64,000 nucleotides of DNA from Bacteroides sp. (GTDB taxonomy: Bacteria > Bacteroidota > Bacteroidia > Bacteroidales > Bacteroidaceae), in contig DXLO01000013.1 of the NCBI GenBank assembly GCA_019414665.1, positions 7,470 to 71,469 of the forward strand, in the 5' to 3' direction. Numbering within the stretch: position 1 is the first letter of the stretch; each line of letters starts with the position of its first letter. Position numbers and translations under genes: made by a program. The notes under the pieces are model-generated. The model saw only the letters and a program-made list of their open reading frames with translations. It did not search any database and was not told the DNA's origin. Shown here in pieces: positions 54,278-61,070 of the stretch.

Positions 54278-56425
54278 TTATCTTTTTTCGATATCTCCAT
54301 TGATTAGTGTTTGAGGTTCTTCTTTCAGTAAACCACGATTTTTGAGTAACGCATCTATCTTAGGTTCGCGGCCACGGAAATTCTTATACATAGTCATTCC
54401 ATCGTCGATGCCACCCGGTGTCAGGATATATTTACGGAATTTGTCTGCCATTTCTTTGTTGAAGATGTCACCTGTTTCCTTGAAAGCCTGAAATGCGTCA
54501 CAGTCTAATACCTCAGCCCACATATAGCTGTAATATCCGGCTGTATATCCACCTCCCATTGTGTGACTGAAATTGGTAACACGGTAGCGTGGATAGATTT
54601 GTGAAGGAATTCCGCGTTCTTTCAGTTTTTGAGATTCGAACTCCATAACATTCAGGTCAGAAGGAACTTCTTTCAGTGTATGTAAGTCCATATCTGTAAG
54701 CGAAGCAGCCAGATATTCTACTGTAGCAAAACCCTGACCGTATTTAGCGCTTTCTTCTATTTTCTTTACCAGTTCCATTGGTATTACTTCGCCTGTTTTG
54801 TAGTGTTTGGCGTAGATGTTCAGCACTTCCGGTTCGAATGCCCAGTGCTCATTTATTTGCGAAGGAAGTTCTACAAAGTCGCGTTCAACATTGGAAACTC
54901 CCGGGTAGTGTACGTCGCACATGAAACTGTGCAAGGCATGTCCAAATTCATGGAACATAGTTGTTACATTGTCAATGCTTTGCAAAGCAGGTTTGTCACC
55001 GCTTGCAGTTGTCATGTTGCATACGTTTACAACCACTGGCAGAACTCGTTCATTGCCGTTATAGCTCTGATCTCTGAAACCTGTACACCAGGCTCCGGCT
55101 CCTTTACCGTCACGCGGGTAATAGTCGCTGTAGAAGAGGGCAAGTACTTTACCATCTTTATCGATCACTTCCCATGACTGAGCTGTTTTTTCATACACAG
55201 GGAATTTATCTGTACATTCTCTGAAAGTCAAGCCATAAAGTTTATTTGCTACATAGAAGATACCTTTCAGTACATTGTTGATTTCAAGGTATTCTGAAAC
55301 TTTATCTTCATCGATAGCATATTTGGCTTGTTTAGCTTTATTAAGATAGTACATATAGTCCCATCCTTCCGGCTCGAAGTTATAGCCATCTTTCTTTATT
55401 TCAGCACGTATATCATTCAGCTCTTCTTTAGCTTTTTCTACAGCAGGAGTCCATACCTGGTCGAGCAAGCGGTATACATTCTGTTCGTTTTTTGCCATAC
55501 GATTGTCGAGGGCAAGAGAAGCATAATCTTCATATCCCATCAGCTTAGCTTTTTGTAAGCGTAAAGTAACCAGTTTGCGGGATATTTCTTTATTGTCATA
55601 CTGGTTGTTCTGATTTCCTCGATTGTAATATGCATCATATACGCGATGACGCAATTCACGGTTTTTACAGTATTGTAGAACAGGGTTACAGCTTGGACGC
55701 TGCATATTGAACATCCATTTTCCTTTCTGTCCGTTTTCTTCTGCCATTTTAGCGGCAGCTTCGATATTTGCTTCTGGAAGTCCTTCCAGTTCTTCCAGCT
55801 TGTCGACTGTAACAAATGTGTTATTGGTTTCGTGCATCAGGTTTTGGCTGAATGTAAGTTCCAGCAGTGATATTTCACTGTTCAGCTTACGTAATTCGGC
55901 TTTCTGCTCATCATTTAATCCAGCGCCGCCACGGATAAAACGCTTGTACACATTTTCCAGTAGTTTGGTCTGTTCTTTATCTAATCCAAATTTTTTCTGA
56001 TTGTCGTAAACTTCTTTCACTTTTGCAAAAAGCAATGGATTCAAGTAAATATCATCGCTGTGTGCAGAAAATAATGGAGACAGTTCTTTTTCCAAAGCGC
56101 GAGTCTCTTCGGTTGAGTTGCTACTAGCGATAGGTCCGAAAACATATTCTACTTTAGTAAGCAGTTCTCCACTGCGGTCGAGTGCAACGATAGTGTTTTC
56201 GAAGTCGGGTACTGCGCGATTTCGGATAATAGCATTGATTTCCTGTTTCTGTTCTTCCATTCCTTTCAGGAACGCTTCACGGTAGTTGTCGATAGTAATT
56301 TTTTCGAATGGAGCAATTTCATACGGAGTACCATACGATTCTGATAGAAATGGATTGGTACTTTGTGCCATGCTGCTTCCTCCCAATGCCAGAGCGAAGG
56401 CGGCTGTGAATAAACATTTCTTCAT
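54278..56425 (-). CDS. M3-family zinc metallopeptidase (peptidyl-dipeptidase Dcp type)
   Basis: A 715-residue exported peptidase. The signal peptide ends at SSMAQ (residue ~20). The zinc site MFHEFGHALHSFM is near residue 490, and the last ligand Glu follows in the block VERDFVELPSQINEHWAFEP. The body is the helical M3 fold. Members remove dipeptides from the C-terminus of oligopeptides, and periplasmic location is inferred. It stands alone with its own -7 element (TATATTTG at 56467-56474) and terminator. Confidence 0.92.
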   Translation of the reverse strand: MKKCLFTAAFALALGGSSMAQSTNPFLSESYGTPYEIAPFEKITIDNYREAFLKGMEEQKQEINAIIRNRAVPDFENTIVALDRSGELLTKVEYVFGPIASSNSTEETRALEKELSPLFSAHSDDIYLNPLLFAKVKEVYDNQKKFGLDKEQTKLLENVYKRFIRGGAGLNDEQKAELRKLNSEISLLELTFSQNLMHETNNTFVTVDKLEELEGLPEANIEAAAKMAEENGQKGKWMFNMQRPSCNPVLQYCKNRELRHRVYDAYYNRGNQNNQYDNKEISRKLVTLRLQKAKLMGYEDYASLALDNRMAKNEQNVYRLLDQVWTPAVEKAKEELNDIRAEIKKDGYNFEPEGWDYMYYLNKAKQAKYAIDEDKVSEYLEINNVLKGIFYVANKLYGLTFRECTDKFPVYEKTAQSWEVIDKDGKVLALFYSDYYPRDGKGAGAWCTGFRDQSYNGNERVLPVVVNVCNMTTASGDKPALQSIDNVTTMFHEFGHALHSFMCDVHYPGVSNVERDFVELPSQINEHWAFEPEVLNIYAKHYKTGEVIPMELVKKIEESAKYGQGFATVEYLAASLTDMDLHTLKEVPSDLNVMEFESQKLKERGIPSQIYPRYRVTNFSHTMGGGYTAGYYSYMWAEVLDCDAFQAFKETGDIFNKEMADKFRKYILTPGGIDDGMTMYKNFRGREPKIDALLKNRGLLKEEPQTLINGDIEKR

Positions 56426-56466
56426 TTTGTTAAAATAGGTATGTTAATTGTTGTAATCTTTGAGCG

Positions 56467-56474
56467 CAAATATA
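56467..56474 (-). promoter_or_regulatory. -7 promoter element of the M3 peptidase gene
   Basis: TATATTTG on the minus strand fits TAnnTTTG, 42 bp upstream of the ATG. Confidence 0.6.
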
Positions 56475-56624
56475 ACGAAATGTCAGGAATTTAACAAGTG
56501 GGGCAGATTGCCTGTTTTTATATTTGATGCTTTTCGTTTTTAGGTAAGTGTATAATTCTTTCTGTATAGGTTAGAGAAACTCTATGTTTTAGTCGACGAA
56601 TCTCTTAGATTTTTACGTTGCTCC

Positions 56625-57080
56625 TTATTTGCTTATGCTAATTTTAAGGTAAATCATATCTTTCAATTGTTTACCTGCTTCAAAAATCGGATGCTCATAA
56701 TTGTCGGTGAAAAAGTTGGGTATCCGATGTGAATATACAAATCCGCAATTCTTGTAGAAGGCTATAGTTATAGGAGAGTCTCCGGTTCCGACAAGCATTG
56801 TATGGCATCGGGCTTTATAATGTTTCAGAAGAAAGAATATCAACTTTTTTCCATATCCCTGACGCTGGAACTGTGGATAGACAGCAATGTTTTTGATTTC
56901 GTAGATACCTTTACCTTCTTCGGTTATAACGCATGAAGCTTTTATCTCATTGTTTTCAGCTAGAACGAACATGTCTCCGCGTTTTAAATAGCGATCGATC
57001 ATGGATTCTTGCTCATCAGCAAGGAGCAGTAAATCGAGATATTGCTTTTTGTTGTAGAAAATAGGATATATATTTATCAT
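56625..57080 (-). CDS. GNAT-family N-acetyltransferase
   Basis: A 151-residue acetyltransferase. The acetyl-CoA site is YPQFQRQGYGKKLIFFLLKHY (motif A, residues ~70-92) and motif B is ITIAFYKNCGFVYSHRIPNFF. The substrate is unknown. It is the last chromosomal gene before the presumed integrative element. The 220 bp upstream, to 57300, are AT-rich with nothing recognised. Confidence 0.83.
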   Translation of the reverse strand: MINIYPIFYNKKQYLDLLLLADEQESMIDRYLKRGDMFVLAENNEIKASCVITEEGKGIYEIKNIAVYPQFQRQGYGKKLIFFLLKHYKARCHTMLVGTGDSPITIAFYKNCGFVYSHRIPNFFTDNYEHPIFEAGKQLKDMIYLKISISK

Positions 57081-57302
57081 ATTCAGTTTTTATGTAAATG
57101 GCTTGATGTGCTATAAAATACTTTTTTTATTGAAGTCATAAAATTAGATAGCTGTAGCTTATTCAACAAGTATAAACTGAATTTTATAGTTCTGTATTAA
57201 AATAATATTTATTAGAACCGTTTTATGTATATAGACTTGTACGATACTTCAGTTGTTGGATGCTCCAATAAAACAGATAGAGATTCTAATTCAGAATATA
57301 AA

Positions 57303-57342
57303 AAAAAGTGTAAACCTCGCAAATGCTTGATTTACACTTTTT
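57303..57342 (-). terminator. Terminator downstream of a tRNA 3'-end-like fragment
   Basis: AAAAAGTGTAAA pairs with TTTACACTTTTT around a 16-nt loop, with a further T-run on the minus strand. It directly follows the tRNA-like fragment. Confidence 0.78.
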
Positions 57343-57344
57343 AT

Positions 57345-57397
57345 TGGCGGAGAGACAGGTTTTTGAACCTATAACTCTAACCACTTATGCTACAATG
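57345..57397 (-). pseudogene. tRNA-Ser 3'-end-like fragment, candidate attachment site
   Basis: On the minus strand the sequence ends CCTGTCTCTCCGCCA, which looks like the T-arm and acceptor end of a serine tRNA (T-stem ATAGG/CCTGT, loop TTCAAAAA). The part 5' of it, GTAGCATAAGTGGTTAGAG, resembles a D-arm, but the anticodon arm is absent. Together with the adjacent terminator it looks like the tRNA 3' end duplicated at one end of an integrated element. Confidence 0.5.
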
Positions 57398-57555
57398 TCT
57401 TATATTCCAAAATTTCAAATAGGTAACGAAACAGTAACGATTTTCAGACGTTGGGCTTGTCCAACTTTGACCGCTGTTTGTCTGCCTAACTTTCGGGTTC
57501 AAAGATACGGCTTTCTTTTGAAACTCGCAAATATCTGATAATAAATATTTTTGGG

Positions 57556-57608
57556 TTAGTGCAAGGTGCAAGCTATATATATAAATATATACTTGCACCT
57601 TGCACTAA
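57556..57608. repeat. Perfect 17 bp inverted repeat
   Basis: TTAGTGCAAGGTGCAAG (57556-57572) and its exact complement (57592-57608) flank a 19 bp AT-only-like spacer. It lies just upstream of the Crp/Fnr promoter and within it the half-sites GTGCAAG are repeated. It could be an operator, or a cruciform at the end of the element. Confidence 0.65.
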
Positions 57609-57635
57609 AAATTTTGTCATTTAGCGAATTTGCTA

Positions 57636-57643
57636 TAATTTTG
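57636..57643 (+). promoter_or_regulatory. -7 promoter element of the Crp/Fnr gene
   Basis: TAATTTTG fits TAnnTTTG and lies 36 bp before the ATG. Confidence 0.5.
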
Positions 57644-57679
57644 TGTGAACTAATGATTTCAATAAATGAATGATTTAAC

Positions 57680-58252
57680 ATGAAACAATTTAATTTGCAA
57701 TTTGCCAACCATTCGAAATTAGAACAGCTAAAGCTGTTCTTTTTGGAACATGGCACTTATATTGAACTCAAAAAGGGCGAACAGTTCTCTATTCAAGGTA
57801 AAATGAACTGCCGGGGGGCTTATATTGAAAACGGTTTATTGAGATATACCCGTGTGGATGAAAGAGGAAATATACATATAGTAGGATATACTTTCTCCGA
57901 AGAATTTGCAGGAAGTTTATGTACACTTATAGAACCTAATCAACCGTCATTAGTAACAATTGAAGCTGTTTGCGATTCAAAGATTTACTATCTACCGTAT
58001 TCAAAGTTAGAGGATTTTTTTGCTACAAATGCCGAGACAGCACAAATAAAGTGCGCTCTTGTCGAACAATCCTACTCGTTAATGTATCATAGATTATTGG
58101 ATATGTACTGTAAAACTACGGAAGAACTTTATCTTGATTTATTGAACAGATGTCCCGACATTCAAGAATATATTACGTTAAAAGAGATAGCCTCTTTCTT
58201 GCAAGTCACACCGGAAACTGTTAGTCGTATACGTTGCAAACTGAAGAAATAA
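57680..58252 (+). CDS. Crp/Fnr-family transcriptional regulator
   Basis: A 190-residue regulator with a cyclic-nucleotide-binding-like domain (~residues 25-115, GTYIELKKGEQFSIQGKMNCRGAYIENGLLRYT) and a C-terminal HTH (~155-190, YITLKEIASFLQVTPETVSRIRCKLKK). It has no Fe-S cysteine cluster. It is the first gene of the presumed mobile element and may control the small genes downstream. The region is AT-rich relative to the later primase gene. A strong terminator follows directly. Confidence 0.87.
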   Translation: MKQFNLQFANHSKLEQLKLFFLEHGTYIELKKGEQFSIQGKMNCRGAYIENGLLRYTRVDERGNIHIVGYTFSEEFAGSLCTLIEPNQPSLVTIEAVCDSKIYYLPYSKLEDFFATNAETAQIKCALVEQSYSLMYHRLLDMYCKTTEELYLDLLNRCPDIQEYITLKEIASFLQVTPETVSRIRCKLKK

Positions 58253-58278
58253 CTTATCCTTTAACATACTTTATATTA

Positions 58279-58308
58279 GGGTCTTGACAATTGTCAAGAC
58301 CTTTTTTA
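58279..58308 (+). terminator. Intrinsic terminator after the Crp/Fnr gene
   Basis: GGTCTTGACAATTGTCAAGACC is a perfect 22 bp palindrome followed by TTTTTT. Confidence 0.88.
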
Positions 58309-58351
58309 TTTATTCTTCCGTATTTTGCATTCACTATTTAATAATATTGAT

Positions 58352-58777
58352 ATGATACGTAAATTAACACAAGAAGAATATAACAATGCTGCCGATTTAT
58401 CTTATCAAGTATGCATGGAAAGGAATGATTTCACCCAAGAAGGTATTGAAACCTTTAAAAGCTTCGTGTATGACACATCGTTGATGAATACGCTTGACAT
58501 ATATGGTGCTTTTGACAATCATCTATTGATAGGAATAATCGGTGTACATCGGGAAAGGCAACATATATCCCTCTTCTTTGTCTTGCCGCACTATCATCGG
58601 CGAGGAATAGGAACATTGTTATTTGACTATATGATGAGCAATTGTAATTTTACTTATATAACAGTTAATTCTTCAACCTATGCAGAAACTTTTTATACAT
58701 CTTTAGGCTTCAAAAAAGTGGGTGAAAAAGAGATTAATAAAGGTATTGTTAGTATCCCTATGGAGAGAAACATATAA
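58352..58777 (+). CDS. GNAT-family N-acetyltransferase
   Basis: A 141-residue acetyltransferase. The acetyl-CoA block is LPHYHRRGIGTLLFDYMMSN and motif B is YAETFYTSLGFKKVGEKE. The open frame begins at 58325, but the ATG at 58352 gives the usual N-terminus MIRKLTQEEYNNAADLSYQV. The substrate is unknown. It lies in the accessory region between a regulator and two small lipoprotein genes. Confidence 0.82.
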   Translation: MIRKLTQEEYNNAADLSYQVCMERNDFTQEGIETFKSFVYDTSLMNTLDIYGAFDNHLLIGIIGVHRERQHISLFFVLPHYHRRGIGTLLFDYMMSNCNFTYITVNSSTYAETFYTSLGFKKVGEKEINKGIVSIPMERNI

Positions 58778-58805
58778 TTATTGCCAATCATTTAAAAGAG
58801 ATAAG

Positions 58806-59219
58806 ATGAAAAAGAAAATTACTTTATGTATGGTGCTTTCCACATTTATTATTTGCGCCATGTTATGTCTGACAAATTGTAGTAACGACGATGCTCCTAC
58901 TTCTGTCTTCACCCCCGAAGCCTTGAAGCAAACTACTTGGCAAGCGCAAATGACCGTGTACAATATCGAAGATGAGATAGACTACACAAAACAATCCATT
59001 CTTCAATTTACCAACGAATCAGAAGGCATTTATACAAGAACGAACGAAGAAGACGGATATATGTGGAACACAGATTTTACTTACCAAGTAAATGGAAAAA
59101 TCATCACGTTCGACAACATAGCAGGTCCATGGACGGTGCTGGAATACACAGGAACACACCTCGTAATGGAAGCCTATAATCCCAATAAGATGGTGTGGAC
59201 ATTGGAGAAGATGTATTAA
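58806..59219 (+). CDS. Small lipoprotein of unknown function
   Basis: A 137-residue lipoprotein. The signal peptide ends in a lipobox LTNC (Cys ~24), followed by SNDDAPTS, an acidic stretch after the Cys as in surface-exposed Bacteroides lipoproteins. The rest, beginning LKQTTWQAQMTVYN and ending MVWTLEKMY, looks like a small lipocalin-like beta barrel. The ATG at 58806 is chosen over an upstream frame start at 58722 because the signal peptide begins there. No function can be assigned. Confidence 0.7.
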   Translation: MKKKITLCMVLSTFIICAMLCLTNCSNDDAPTSVFTPEALKQTTWQAQMTVYNIEDEIDYTKQSILQFTNESEGIYTRTNEEDGYMWNTDFTYQVNGKIITFDNIAGPWTVLEYTGTHLVMEAYNPNKMVWTLEKMY

Positions 59220-59235
59220 CCTAAAAATAGCGGAT

Positions 59236-59640
59236 ATGAAGATTTCAACAATTCTCTTTTTCTGCCTACTAATGACAGCTTGTATGCAGACAAAATCTTT
59301 TCACCGGATAAACGGCTGGTACTACGTAACATCACAGACTACAGACAGCCTTTCACTAACACCTTTCCTTACTGTTAAGGATTTCGATACTTTACGTTTG
59401 GAAACTGATGCTTTTGGACACTCGGTCATTACCGGTGTCTTCCTCCAAAATAAATCGCCTATATGGAGAGAAGCCACAAAAAAGAGTATAGGAAAGCGTA
59501 TCGCTTTCGTTTTCAATGACACAGTGATAACTGCCCCTCTGATTAATATCCCCTTAGAAAGCGGACATTTCCAAATTTCCAATCCGCATGGATATGATTT
59601 GGAACGTATCTTTAAGGAGTTACAAAAAGAGAAGAAATAG
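59236..59640 (+). CDS. Small lipoprotein resembling an isolated SecDF P1-head domain
   Basis: A 134-residue lipoprotein with lipobox MTAC (Cys16). The body shows the SecD/SecDF P1-head pattern WREATKKSIGKRIAFVFNDTVITAPLINIPLESGHFQIS, without the transmembrane parts of SecD. It begins 16 bp after the previous lipoprotein gene and overlaps nothing. In the full SecDF this head domain handles emerging polypeptides. As a separate, lipid-anchored protein in a mobile element its job is unknown. Confidence 0.6.
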   Translation: MKISTILFFCLLMTACMQTKSFHRINGWYYVTSQTTDSLSLTPFLTVKDFDTLRLETDAFGHSVITGVFLQNKSPIWREATKKSIGKRIAFVFNDTVITAPLINIPLESGHFQISNPHGYDLERIFKELQKEKK

Positions 59641-59659
59641 AATAAGGTTATTCAATAAA

Positions 59660-60502
59660 ATGAAAGAAGATTTTGATAAACTCCTATCGGAAATAGATGT
59701 AGAGATTGCTAAAATCGACCTCTACGGCAATGATATTATCGAAACCTCTCTTTCAATAGTACGTCACTTACAAAGTATCATCACTGGGTTAAGAAATGAA
59801 TTGCAAACCTACACTTTCCCCACACAAGAGGATGAAATACGCTTTTTCAAAGTTCAAAAACCGGAACTATTGGGGCGGCTTCTCTATTTCCACAAAATAT
59901 GTCGTATAGAAATGCAATGTCCTAATGGGAGTAACGAAGTTATCAGAAAGCATCTTATCGCAGAACTGGATAATCTGACCTATTTCTTCAATCGGAATTT
60001 GGACTTTTACCAGTATTATCGTTCACACTCTACCATGTATGATAAATACTACTTTGTACGAGGGAAGGCAGATATTCGGCTATGCGCTGATAGCGCACAA
60101 TTCGATAAAGACCCGAATTTTTCAACAGGGTACGACTATACGGTAGCCAAGATATTAGCCAATGAAATGTTGCGTATTTACCTAAATCAGCGATTACAGT
60201 TATTAGAGAAAAAGCAACTGACAAACGATATAAAAATATCATTGTCGGACTTCAAACTGAAATGGACTGGCACAAAATCGGAAGCGATAGAATGGGGATA
60301 TGGATTGTTTGCCGCTAAAACGCTGAATTATGGCAACGCTACAATAAAAGAGGTTATGGCATTTGTCGAAACTGCCTTTGACATAGAGCTGGGCGACTAT
60401 TACCGAACATATCTTAGCCTTAAAAACCGGAAGAAAGACCGAACGGCTTTTTTCACATTCATAATGGAGCAACTGCAAAAGCGCATGGATGATGATTTGT
60501 AA
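59660..60502 (+). CDS. RteC-family protein
   Basis: A protein of about 280 residues resembling RteC, the activator of excision genes in CTnDOT-type conjugative elements. The N-terminal KEDFDKLLSEIDVEIAKIDLYGND and the block ELDNLTYFFNRNLDFYQYYRSHSTMYDKYYFVRG are typical, as is the C-terminal VMAFVETAFDIELGDYYRTYLSLKNRKKDRTAF. The open frame begins at 59588 inside the lipoprotein gene; the ATG at 59660 gives the family N-terminus. No rteA, rteB or tetQ is visible in this window. A terminator follows, then an HTH gene. It supports the view that this region is an integrative element. Confidence 0.85.
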   Translation: MKEDFDKLLSEIDVEIAKIDLYGNDIIETSLSIVRHLQSIITGLRNELQTYTFPTQEDEIRFFKVQKPELLGRLLYFHKICRIEMQCPNGSNEVIRKHLIAELDNLTYFFNRNLDFYQYYRSHSTMYDKYYFVRGKADIRLCADSAQFDKDPNFSTGYDYTVAKILANEMLRIYLNQRLQLLEKKQLTNDIKISLSDFKLKWTGTKSEAIEWGYGLFAAKTLNYGNATIKEVMAFVETAFDIELGDYYRTYLSLKNRKKDRTAFFTFIMEQLQKRMDDDL

Positions 60503-60521
60503 ATAAGTACTTTAGCTGATT

Positions 60522-60560
60522 GAAAAACTACCAAGTTACTACCAACGTGGTAGTTTTTCT
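60522..60560 (+). terminator. Intrinsic terminator after the RteC gene
   Basis: GAAAAACTACCA (60522-60533) and TGGTAGTTTTTC (60548-60559) form a perfect 12 bp stem, followed by a T-rich tract. Confidence 0.85.
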
Positions 60561-60710
60561 TTTTATACAAATGGAGCACATGAATAGGAATAAAAACTAT
60601 TTTTCACCCCTAAAATCACCCTGAAAAAAATTTCAACCAAGTTGGTAGAACCTTGTATTTTTTATCTTACAGAAAGATGCAATTTTGCGGCAAATCAATT
60701 AGTTACCATT

Positions 60711-61070
60711 ATGGAAATAATAACATTCGAGTCCAAAGCCTATAAGGAACTGGACAACAAGATTACCGCTATTGCCGATTACATCTTCAATCATGCGGAA
60801 ATGGCAAAGCAAAGTGAAGAAGATATGTGGGTGGACAGCTATGAGGTCTGCACGTTTCTGAAAATAAGCGAAAAGACCCTACAACGCCTGCGGGTGTCGG
60901 GTACTATCGCCTATTCCAACATCAGGGGACGCTATTTCTACAAGGTCAGCGAGATACGCCGGATGCTGGAAGAACGCCTGATAAGGAGCAACAAGGAGAA
61001 CATCGACAACCTGATAACCAACCACCAGTTGTATGCTAAGGAAAGAGGAAATCTTAGAAAGAACAAGTAA
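60711..61070 (+). CDS. Helix-turn-helix protein (excisionase/MerR-like, mobile-element type)
   Basis: A 119-residue DNA-binding protein. The HTH is WVDSYEVCTFLKISEKTLQRLRVSGTIAYS, with the wing-like GRYFYKVSEIRRMLEERL after it (about residues 43-95). Such proteins often sit near excision or replication genes in Bacteroides integrative elements. The frame opens upstream at a TTG (60642), but the ATG at 60711 is chosen. It overlaps the primase gene by 38 bp. ACCAA-TTGGT dyads lie just upstream and may be its target. Confidence 0.8.
   Translation: MEIITFESKAYKELDNKITAIADYIFNHAEMAKQSEEDMWVDSYEVCTFLKISEKTLQRLRVSGTIAYSNIRGRYFYKVSEIRRMLEERLIRSNKENIDNLITNHQLYAKERGNLRKNK

Noticed and set aside
57345..57397. 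Functional tRNA or tmRNA
   Set aside because: The anticodon arm is absent and the T-loop has an extra base; better explained as a tRNA 3'-end remnant.
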